Assembly (NCBI GenBank): GCA_020200935.1
Contig: JAIVHR010000232.1
Location: forward strand, 1 to 6,457
From: Sphingomonadales bacterium
GTDB taxonomy: Bacteria; Pseudomonadota; Alphaproteobacteria; Sphingomonadales; Sphingomonadaceae
Length of the DNA stretch: 6,457 nt
Direction of reading: 5' to 3'
A program made the position numbers and the translations under genes. The notes under the pieces were generated by a model. That model saw only the letters and a list, made by a program, of their open reading frames with translations, was not told where the DNA came from and made no database searches. Positions 1 through 4,051 of the stretch are shown piece after piece (position 1 is the first letter of the stretch; each line of letters begins with the position of its first letter).

Positions 1-174
1 TTGGTCTGGTTCGAAATGCACGAGACCATGGAAGCCGCGATCGGACGCGAGAAAGCGATCAAGAACTGGCCGCGCAAGTGGAAGCTGGAGTTGATCGAGA
101 AGGACAACCCTCGCAGGCGAGACCTCGCCGAGGAACTGGGCTTCGACCCGCTCCCACCGTCACCCCGGACTTGA
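1..174 (+). CDS. GIY-YIG nuclease family protein, C-terminal part (5' end outside window)
   Basis: The open frame from base 1 gives 57 residues ending in TGA at 172-174. It contains FEMHETMEAAIGREKAIKNW, then WKLELIEKDNP and RDLAEELGF. This matches the C-terminal half of the small single-domain GIY-YIG proteins (COG2827, YhbQ-like, usually about 90-100 residues), which carry a conserved REK-(Q/A)-IK-x-W helix followed by an LIE-(K)-xNP-x-(W)-RDL segment. The N-terminal GIY and YIG strands lie left of the window, so the start is not visible. Proteins of this group are presumed Mg-dependent DNA endonucleases; the Glu of REK is the likely metal ligand (family knowledge). The last residues (PPSPRT) and the stop codon are encoded by the left arm of an inverted repeat, so the native C-terminus was probably different or was extended by repeat insertion. 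The gene converges on ettA. Confidence 0.82.
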   Translation: MVWFEMHETMEAAIGREKAIKNWPRKWKLELIEKDNPRRRDLAEELGFDPLPPSPRT

Positions 175-241
175 TCCGGGGTCCAGAGCCGCAAGCGATG
201 GCGTCTGTGGCACTGGATGCCGGATCAAGTCCGGCATGACG
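158..241. repeat. Palindromic repeat element, CCGGACTTGATCCGG core
   Basis: Two 29 bp arms (158-186 and 213-241) are inverted copies with 25 of 29 positions matching, separated by a 26 bp loop. Both ends are CGTCA/TGACG. Each arm is itself a small hairpin: CCCCGGA-CTTGA-TCCGGGG at 163-181 and ATGCCGGA-TCAAG-TCCGGCAT at 217-237. The four mismatches between arms are symmetrical about each small palindrome, so the single-arm hairpins are kept perfect at the expense of arm-to-arm pairing. Elements of this style are dispersed in many alphaproteobacterial genomes. It sits between two convergent genes, where it could act as a transcription barrier or mRNA 3' end stabiliser (inference). Confidence 0.85.
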
Positions 242-261
242 TCAAAGCTTTGGGCCCGCCC

Positions 262-1605
262 CTATCGCGTCAGTTTCTTATACGTCATCCGATGCGGCCG
301 ATCCGCCTCATCCCCCAGCCGCCGCCTTTTGTCCTCTTCGTAACTCTCGAAATTGCCCTCGAACCATTCGACGTGGCTGTCGCCTTCGAAGGCGAGGATG
401 TGGGTGGCTAGGCGATCGAGGAAGAAGCGGTCATGGCTGATGACCACGGCGCAGCCGGCGAAATTCTCGAGCGCATCCTCGAGCGCGCGCAAGGTCTCGA
501 CATCGAGATCGTTGGTCGGCTCGTCCAAGAGCAGCACGTTGCCGCCTTCCTTGAGCATCTTCGCCATATGGACGCGGTTGCGTTCGCCGCCCGATAGCTG
601 GCCGACCTTCTTCTGCTGGTCGGCGCCCTTGAAGTTGAAGGCGCCCACGTAAGCACGCGTCTGCAGCTCGTGCTTGCCGAAGGTGAAATAGTCGAGCCCG
701 TCGGAGATCTCTTCCCAGACATTATGCGCGGGGTCGAGCGCATCGCGGCTCTGGTCGACATAGCCGAGGCGGACCGTCTCGCCGATCTCGATCTTGCCGC
801 TGTCGGGCTCTTCCTGGCCGGTGATCAGCCGGAACAATGTCGTCTTGCCGGCGCCGTTGGGCCCGATCACGCCGACAATGCCGCCGGGCGGGAGCGAGAA
901 GGTCAAGTTCTCGAACAGCAGCTTGTCGTCATAGGCCTTGGTGACGCCTTCGGCCTCGATCACCTTGCCGCCGAGCCGCTCGGGCGTCTGGATCAGGATC
1001 TGCGCCTTGCCGGGGCTGCGATTTTCCTGCGCCGCGACGAGCTCGTCAAAGGCGCGGATACGGGCTTTAGACTTGGTCTGGCGCGCCTTGGGGCTCTGGC
1101 GGATCCAGTCGAGCTCCTCGGAGATCGCCTTCTGCTTGCCCTGGTCCTCGCGCTCTTCCTGCGCCAGCCGCTGAGCCTTTTTCTCCAGATAGGTCGAATA
1201 ATTGCCCTCATAGACGAAGTAGCGCGAGCGATCGAGTTCGAGGATCCAGTTGACGACATTGTCGAGGAAATAGCGATCATGGGTGACGAGGATGACGTTG
1301 CCCGGATAATCGATCAGGTGCTTTTCGAGCCACTGGACGCTCTCGGCGTCGAGATGGTTGGTCGGCTCGTCGAGCAGCAGGATGCCGGGCTTTTCCAAGA
1401 GCAGCTTGGTCAGCGCGACGCGGCGCTTCTCGCCGCCCGAAAGGTTGGTCACCTCGCGGTCGCCGGGCGGGCATCTGAGCGCGTCCATCGCGATCTCGAT
1501 CTGATTGTCGAGCGTCCAGCCGTCGGCGGCGTCGATCTTTTCCTGAAGCTCGCCCATCTCCTCCATCAGCTTGTCGAAATCGGAGCCCTCGGGCGGGTCG
1601 GCCAT
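262..1605 (-). CDS. ettA: EttA large 3' fragment (arm, ABC1 C-half, linker, ABC2)
   Basis: This open frame is the larger surviving piece of ettA; automated callers would start it at the internal ATG 1603-1605. Over 447 residues it has the first signature LSGGE (55-59), Walker B LLLDEPTNHLD (76-86) with switch region THDRYFLDN, and the basic helical P-site-tRNA interaction linker (about 125-215, including SPKARQTKSKAR). It continues with the second Walker A GPNGAGKT (248-255), second LSGGE (337-341), second Walker B LLLDEPTNDLD (358-368), and a C-terminus typical of EttA. In-frame codons continue upstream of the ATG as DRFNEISGL, confirming that the Met is internal. Without the first Walker A it should not form two working ATP sites. 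Whether it is translated by re-initiation at the TGATG overlap with the upstream piece is open. Confidence 0.75.
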   Translation of the reverse strand: MADPPEGSDFDKLMEEMGELQEKIDAADGWTLDNQIEIAMDALRCPPGDREVTNLSGGEKRRVALTKLLLEKPGILLLDEPTNHLDAESVQWLEKHLIDYPGNVILVTHDRYFLDNVVNWILELDRSRYFVYEGNYSTYLEKKAQRLAQEEREDQGKQKAISEELDWIRQSPKARQTKSKARIRAFDELVAAQENRSPGKAQILIQTPERLGGKVIEAEGVTKAYDDKLLFENLTFSLPPGGIVGVIGPNGAGKTTLFRLITGQEEPDSGKIEIGETVRLGYVDQSRDALDPAHNVWEEISDGLDYFTFGKHELQTRAYVGAFNFKGADQQKKVGQLSGGERNRVHMAKMLKEGGNVLLLDEPTNDLDVETLRALEDALENFAGCAVVISHDRFFLDRLATHILAFEGDSHVEWFEGNFESYEEDKRRRLGDEADRPHRMTYKKLTR

Positions 1606-1868
1606 CAGCCCCGAAATCTCGTTGAAGCGGTCGCCTGCGGCAGATAGCCGACGCTGATCCCCTCGCCCGGCCAGGCCTCGCCCTGAAATTCGGTGTCGAT
1701 GCCGGCCATGATCTTCATCAAGGTCGACTTGCCCGAACCGTTGGGCCCGACGATGCCGATCTTGGCATCCTGGTAGAATTGCAGGTTGATCCCGTCGAGG
1801 ATCGGCTTGCGCGCGCCGGGAAAGGACTTTGTAAGGTCCTTCATGACGAAGGAATATTGGGCGGCCAT
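1605..1868 (-). CDS. ettA: EttA N-terminal fragment with Walker A1
   Basis: This is the 87-residue frame opened at the true ettA start. Residues 1-78 match EttA N-termini closely (MKDLTKSFPGA, NLQFYQ, GIVGPNGSGKST, MAGIDTEFQGEAWPG, VGYLPQ). The last nine residues (ATASTRFRG) are out-of-frame reading of DNA that in the correct frame encodes DRFNEISG. The TGA stop at 1605-1607 overlaps the ATG of the downstream fragment as TGATG. The start is supported by homology, since MAAQY is the usual N-terminus in this group. Confidence 0.7.
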   Translation of the reverse strand: MAAQYSFVMKDLTKSFPGARKPILDGINLQFYQDAKIGIVGPNGSGKSTLMKIMAGIDTEFQGEAWPGEGISVGYLPQATASTRFRG

Positions 1869-1963
1869 GGCTGGTCGTGTGCTCCGGATTCGTGGGATTG
1901 TGAAGTTGCCGGCGATTTAGGGATGATCCTCCGGTTTGGGAACACCCTCGTCAGGTCTCTGTC

Positions 1964-1985
1964 CGTCACCCCGGATCAAGTCCGG
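1964..1985. repeat. Half copy of the CCGGATCAAGTCCGG repeat
   Basis: CGTCACC followed by CCGGATCAAGTCCGG matches one arm of the element at 158-241: same CGTCA end, with the core in the opposite orientation to the left arm there. No partner arm follows; the sequence goes into ACTTGTCCCC and then the 16 bp tandem duplication. It looks like a truncated or recombined element. Confidence 0.65.
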
Positions 1986-1994
1986 ACTTGTCCC

Positions 1995-2026
1995 CTTCGA
2001 ACAAGGATTTCTTCGAACAAGGATTT
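1995..2026. repeat. Perfect 2 x 16 bp tandem duplication
   Basis: CTTCGAACAAGGATTT occurs twice with no mismatch and no spacer (1995-2010 and 2011-2026). It abuts the long inverted repeat that begins at 2027. Perfect identity points to a recent duplication by slippage. Confidence 0.9.
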
Positions 2027-2115
2027 CGTCATTCCAGCGAAGGCTGGAATCTATCCCAGCTCGATCGTCTGCAAAAGCCGGATCGGGATAGACCCCAGCC
2101 TTCGCTGGGGTGACG
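2027..2115. repeat. Palindromic repeat element, CCAGCGAAGGCTGG core
   Basis: The 31 bp arms at 2027-2057 and 2085-2115 are inverted copies. The left arm starts CGTCATTCCAGCGAAGGCTG and the right arm ends CAGCCTTCGCTGGGGTGACG. The only differences are TT versus CC and AA versus GG at symmetrical positions, which leaves each arm with its own perfect hairpin and G-U pairs between arms in RNA. The layout (CGTCA end, two variable bases, palindromic core, two variable bases, TC) is the same as in the element at 158-241, with another core. It lies directly upstream of the broken peptidase gene. Confidence 0.88.
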
Positions 2116-2192
2116 AGATGAAATTTCCTTGTCGGAAGGGGATACTCGCATGACGATTGTTTCTAGAGGTGAGGCTGGCTAAGGCCGCCGCC

Positions 2193-2804
2193 ATGAAAAG
2201 ACTGATCCTGCTCGCCGCCGCCCTGCCCTCGCTCGCCGCGGCGCAGCTTTCCGATGCCGATATCGCCGCGATGCGCGATGATGCGTTCGCCGATGACGAA
2301 ATCGCCTGGCAGGTCACCGAGGGCCTGACCACCGAGATCGGCCCGCGGCTCGGCGGCACCGAGGCCGAGGCGCGGGCACGAGCCTGGGCGGTCCAAGCGC
2401 TCACCGGGCTCGGCTTTTCGGACGTGCGGATCGAGACCTATCGAATGCCCACCTGGGTGCGCGGCGCCGAGAGCGCGCATATCGTCGCGCCCTTTCCGCA
2501 AGCGATGGCGGTGACCGCGCTCGGCCGCAGCGCGGCGACGCCGGCCGAGGGGATCACGGCCGAGATCGTGCCCTTCGCCTCGGTCGCCGATCTGCGCGCC
2601 GCCGAACCGGGCAGCCTCGCCGGCAAGATCGCCTATGTCACGCACCATATGGAACGCACGCAGGACGGCTCGGGCTACGGCTTTGCCGGGCCGGCGCGCT
2701 GGTTCGCGCCGTCGCTGGCCGCCGAGCGCGGCGCGGCGGCGATCGTCATCCGCTCGGTCGGCACCGATAATCACCGCAATCCGCATACCGGCGGCACCAG
2801 CTGA
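2193..2804 (+). CDS. M28 peptidase N-terminal fragment (signal peptide and insert domain)
   Basis: This is the 203-codon frame from ATG 2193 to the premature TGA. It has a cleavable signal peptide (Lys-Arg then a hydrophobic stretch ending AAA-Q), the N-terminal helical segment and most of the protease-associated-like insert (IVPFASVADL, GKIAYVTHHMERTQDG, GAAAIVIRSVGTD). No catalytic residue is included. A TTG at 2157 would add 12 residues in front, but it would bury the signal peptide inside the protein, so ATG 2193 is preferred. Purine-rich AGAGGTGAGG at 2164-2173 is far from the ATG (about 19 nt), so ribosome binding looks weak. Confidence 0.6.
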   Translation: MKRLILLAAALPSLAAAQLSDADIAAMRDDAFADDEIAWQVTEGLTTEIGPRLGGTEAEARARAWAVQALTGLGFSDVRIETYRMPTWVRGAESAHIVAPFPQAMAVTALGRSAATPAEGITAEIVPFASVADLRAAEPGSLAGKIAYVTHHMERTQDGSGYGFAGPARWFAPSLAAERGAAAIVIRSVGTDNHRNPHTGGTS

Positions 2805-3127
2805 GCCGAGGGCGTCGAGCCGATCCCGGCCGGCGCGCTCTCCAACCCCGATGCCGACCAGCTCGAACGGATGTTCGAACGCGGGCGGCCGGTATCGATG
2901 CGGCTGGTCCTGACCCCGCGCTGGATCGGCGACCGGGAATCGGGCAACGTCATCGCCGAGGTGCCGGGCAGCGATCCCGACGCTCCAATGGTGCTCGCCG
3001 CCTGCCATATCGACAGCTGGGACCTGTCGCCCGGCGCCTTCGACGACGGCGCCGGCTGCGGCATCATCACCGCCGCCGCGCACCGCTTTCTCGCCGAGCG
3101 CCGGCAGCCGCGGCGCACCATCCGGCT

Positions 3128-3244
3128 GCTCAGGTCGATCCGGCGCAGCTCAGGCAGAATGTCGCGGCCTGGACGGTGATGTTGTCGGTGATCGCCAATT
3201 CCCCCGCCAATCTCTCGATTCCGGCGGAATTGGAAGCGGAATAG
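3128..3244 (+). pseudogene. Out-of-frame C-terminal remnant of the M28 peptidase
   Basis: Read with codons starting at 3128, this gives AQVDPAQLRQNVAAWTVML, then SVIANSPAN and a TAG stop at 3242-3244. The DPAQLRQNV-AW-ML-VIAN pattern is the usual C-terminal helix of M28 peptidases of this type, where it follows the HTPDDTxDK metal-ligand segment, which is missing here. It marks the right side of the deletion joint, placed at about 3126-3133. Confidence 0.7.
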
Positions 3245-3361
3245 CGCATAGCGGACGGGACGAACCGACTCGATTAACCGTTGACGATGCACGCACGGTC
3301 GCTATGGCAGCGCGCTGGACTCGGCGCTGAGCCGGTCCGAAAATGAAACTGGGAGTACATT
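3245..3361 (+). promoter_or_regulatory. Upstream region of the lipoprotein gene with a likely sigma-70 promoter and Shine-Dalgarno
   Basis: TTGACG at 3281-3286, a 16 bp spacer and TATGGC at 3303-3308 form a reasonable housekeeping promoter. Transcription would start near 3315 and leave a leader of about 45 nt. GGGAG at 3351-3355 lies 6 nt before the ATG and is a good ribosome binding site, so the start at 3362 is well supported. The promoter is inferred from the motif only. Confidence 0.45.
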
Positions 3362-3610
3362 ATGAACAAGCTCACAATCGCGGTCGCCGCTGCCGGCCTG
3401 CTGACGCTCGGCGCCTGCGCCGAGACGGCTACCGAAGACGAAGCCGCCGACACGACGGCCGTCGAGGAACTCGAAGCCGAAGCCGAAGCCACCGAGGAAC
3501 TGGCTGAAGACGCCACCGGTGCCGAAGAGGCCCAGCTCGAGGGCGAAGTCGACCAGCTCGAGGCCCAGGCGGACACCGCCGAGGAAAAGGCCGAGGCTAC
3601 CGAAGAATAG
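3362..3610 (+). CDS. Small, extremely acidic lipoprotein of unknown function
   Basis: The 82-residue product starts with a lipoprotein signal peptide: MNK, a hydrophobic stretch, and the lipobox LGAC with Cys19 as the lipidated residue. After Cys19 there are 63 residues made almost only of Glu, Ala, Asp, Thr, Leu and Gln: about 26 acidic residues and one Lys (K77). It has no aromatic residue and no second Cys. Leu spacing in the second half (QLEGEVDQLEAQADTAEEK) allows an amphipathic helix or coiled coil, so a flexible or helical rod tethered to a membrane is likely. Residue +2 is Ala, so there is no Asp+2 inner-membrane retention signal and outer-membrane sorting is expected (rule from enterobacteria). 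Own promoter, good Shine-Dalgarno and a strong terminator mark it as a monocistronic, probably well-expressed gene. I do not recognise a named family; short acidic lipoproteins like this occur in sphingomonads. Confidence 0.88.
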   Translation: MNKLTIAVAAAGLLTLGACAETATEDEAADTTAVEELEAEAEATEELAEDATGAEEAQLEGEVDQLEAQADTAEEKAEATEE

Positions 3611-3617
3611 TCGCTTT

Positions 3618-3637
3618 TCGTCGGCCGCGGCCGACGA
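3618..3637. repeat. Perfect 20 bp palindrome
   Basis: TCGTCGGCCGCGGCCGACGA equals its own reverse complement. It starts 8 bases after the lipoprotein stop and precedes the terminator by about 16 bases. As RNA it can form only a hairpin with a tiny loop; as DNA it could be a dimeric protein site or a cruciform. Function unknown. Confidence 0.8.
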
Positions 3638-3650
3638 CAATCGATTTTAG

Positions 3651-3681
3651 AAAGGGCGCGCCCGGCGGGTGCGCCCTTTTT
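3651..3681 (+). terminator. Intrinsic terminator, probably bidirectional
   Basis: The arms GGGCGCGCCC (3654-3663) and GGGTGCGCCC (3667-3676) pair over 10 bp with one G-U and a 3 nt loop, followed by TTTTT (3677-3681). This ends the lipoprotein transcript. On the minus strand the stem is followed by TTTCT, so it may also stop the tRNA-Pro transcript arriving from the right. Confidence 0.88.
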
Positions 3682-3721
3682 CGTTGATCCGGCTCGATCG
3701 CACGAGGGCCGAACTGGCGCC

Positions 3722-3739
3722 CTCTCCTTCGCAGGAGAG
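3722..3739. other. Short perfect hairpin downstream of tRNA-Pro
   Basis: CTCTCCT (3722-3728) and AGGAGAG (3733-3739) pair perfectly around a 4 nt loop. It lies 15 nt beyond the CCA end of the minus-strand tRNA-Pro. There is no T-run after it on either strand, so it is more likely a processing or 3' end structure than a terminator. Confidence 0.5.
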
Positions 3740-3753
3740 CTATCGCGGAAAAT

Positions 3754-3830
3754 TGGTCGGGGAGACTGGATTCGAACCAGCGACCCTCTGCTCCCAAAGC
3801 AGATGCGCTACCAGGCTGCGCCACTCCCCG
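3754..3830 (-). tRNA. tRNA-Pro (anticodon TGG), CCA encoded
   Basis: On the minus strand the 7 bp acceptor stem CGGGGAG/CTCCCCG is complete (3824-3830 with 3758-3764). The anticodon stem TCTGC/GCAGA holds the loop TTTGGGA, giving anticodon UGG with G37 as usual for tRNA-Pro, and the T arm reads CTGGTTCGAATCCAG. The discriminator is A (3757) and CCA is encoded at 3754-3756. It decodes CCN proline codons. Confidence 0.96.
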
Positions 3831-3928
3831 CCTTCGCCGAAGGCTTTGGCGGACAAGCCCGCCGGTTAGCGCTGTAACGCCGAAAAGCGGCACAGGCTAG
3901 CCAGCCCAAGCCGTTCCGCGGCGATGAA
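3831..3928. other. Spacer between the two tRNA genes
   Basis: 98 bp, non-coding. On the minus strand it contains GCCGCTTTTCGGC, a short stem with a TT after it, a weak terminator candidate for the CAU tRNA. No clear promoter was found, so the two tRNAs may be co-transcribed. Confidence 0.4.
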
Positions 3929-4003
3929 TGGTGGGCCCGGCAGGACTCGAACCTGCAACCAAGCCGTTATGAGCGGCCGGCTCTACCATTGAGCTACAGG
4001 CCC
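3929..4003 (-). tRNA. tRNA with CAT anticodon, probably tRNA-Ile2 (lysidine type) rather than elongator Met
   Basis: On the minus strand: acceptor GGGCCTG/CGGGCCC (3997-4003 with 3933-3939, one U-G pair), D arm GCTC-AATGGTA-GAGC, anticodon arm GGCCG-CTCATAA-CGGCT giving CAU, T arm GCAGG-TTCGAGT-CCTGC, discriminator A, encoded CCA at 3929-3931. It is not initiator tRNA, which would have an unpaired position 1-72 and three G-C pairs in the anticodon stem. Acceptor pairs C4-G69 and C5-G68 are the known recognition pairs for lysidine synthase TilS on tRNA-Ile2, so the AUA-decoding isoleucine tRNA is favoured. Elongator tRNA-Met cannot be excluded by eye. The 7 nt D loop is short but allowed. Only 48 bp separate its 5' end from the stop of the sulfotransferase gene. 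Confidence 0.9.
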
Positions 4004-4051
4004 ATCGCGCTCCCTTGCCCAATCCGCCCCGGCGACGCAAGCGCGGTCCGC

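Larger units (their letters stand above)
262..1868 (-). pseudogene. ettA: ettA, energy-dependent translational throttle protein (ABC-F), with internal deletion and frameshift
   Basis: EttA is a soluble ABC-F ATPase that binds the ribosomal E site and gates elongation according to ATP/ADP status. Reading leftward from ATG 1866-1868, the first 78 codons are a normal EttA N-terminus with Walker A GPNGSGKST (residues 41-49) and GYLPQ. The next expected block (in E. coli EttA it starts EPQLNP and runs about 25 codons) is absent. The sequence resumes in another frame at 1632 with DRFNEISGLMADPP and then continues to YKKLTR and the stop at 262-264. The two pieces sum to about 534 codons against a usual 555-560, so roughly 75 bases, not a multiple of three, are missing. 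A frame slip cannot restore the lost block. Everything after the junction is intact: both LSGGE signatures, both Walker B motifs and the second Walker A. This is a recent lesion or an assembly gap. GGAG at 1882-1885 is the only Shine-Dalgarno candidate and is rather distant (13 nt). Confidence 0.85.
1869..2192. other. Non-coding interval between ettA and the M28 gene, filled with repeats
   Basis: This 324 bp region separates two divergent genes and must hold both promoters, but no convincing -35/-10 pair stands out. Bases 1964-2115 are repeats (separate entries). The open frame crossing it on the plus strand only translates repeat sequence (VIPAKAGI) and is not a gene. Confidence 0.6.
2193..3244 (+). 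pseudogene. M28-family secreted aminopeptidase, broken by a nonsense codon and a frameshifting deletion
   Basis: Members of this family are zinc exopeptidases of the periplasm or exterior. The ATG at 2193 opens with a signal peptide (MKRLILLAAALPSLAAAQ), followed by LSDADIAAMRDDAF and the tract TEGLTTEIGPRLGGTEAEARA, typical of these proteins. An in-frame TGA at 2802-2804 interrupts it after GGTS. The same frame then continues normally (AEGVEPIPAGALSNPDADQL) to the first metal motifs: CHIDSWD (codons 271-277, His and Asp ligands) and FDDGAG (Asp at 284-285). Soon after RRTIRLL (to 3131) family resemblance stops. A different frame, 3128-3244, carries the typical C-terminus (AQVDPAQLRQNVAAW, then SVIANS) and stops at TAG 3242-3244. 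About 100 codons are missing between, including the expected Glu-Glu catalytic pair and the last metal ligands. The product cannot be an active peptidase. Confidence 0.82.

Noticed and set aside
1605..1640. Programmed ribosomal frameshift in ettA
   Set aside because: About 25 codons are missing at the joint, so slipping frame would not restore the protein, and no slippery heptamer or following structure is seen.
670..1647. Plus-strand open frame of 325 codons opposite ettA
   Set aside because: The minus strand encodes unmistakable ABC-F motifs; the opposite frame has only shadow composition.
158..2115. CRISPR array
   Set aside because: Repeats are inverted pairs of two types separated by 1.8 kb, not regularly spaced direct repeats, and no cas gene is present.
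1779..2153. Small plus-strand gene containing VIPAKAGI
   Set aside because: That string is a known translation product of dispersed palindromic repeats. The frame starts inside antisense ettA and has no ribosome binding site.
2802..2804. TGA read as selenocysteine in the M28 gene
   Set aside because: M28 peptidases are not known selenoproteins, no Cys or catalytic residue is expected here, and the gene is also broken downstream.
2163..3083. Minus-strand open frame of 306 codons opposite the peptidase
   Set aside because: Considered because the plus-strand gene is broken. Its translation has no recognisable motif, while the plus strand shows signal peptide and M28 metal motifs.
3754..4003. 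tRNA genes as integration site of a mobile island
   Set aside because: No duplicate of either tRNA 3' end and no integrase gene were found in the window.
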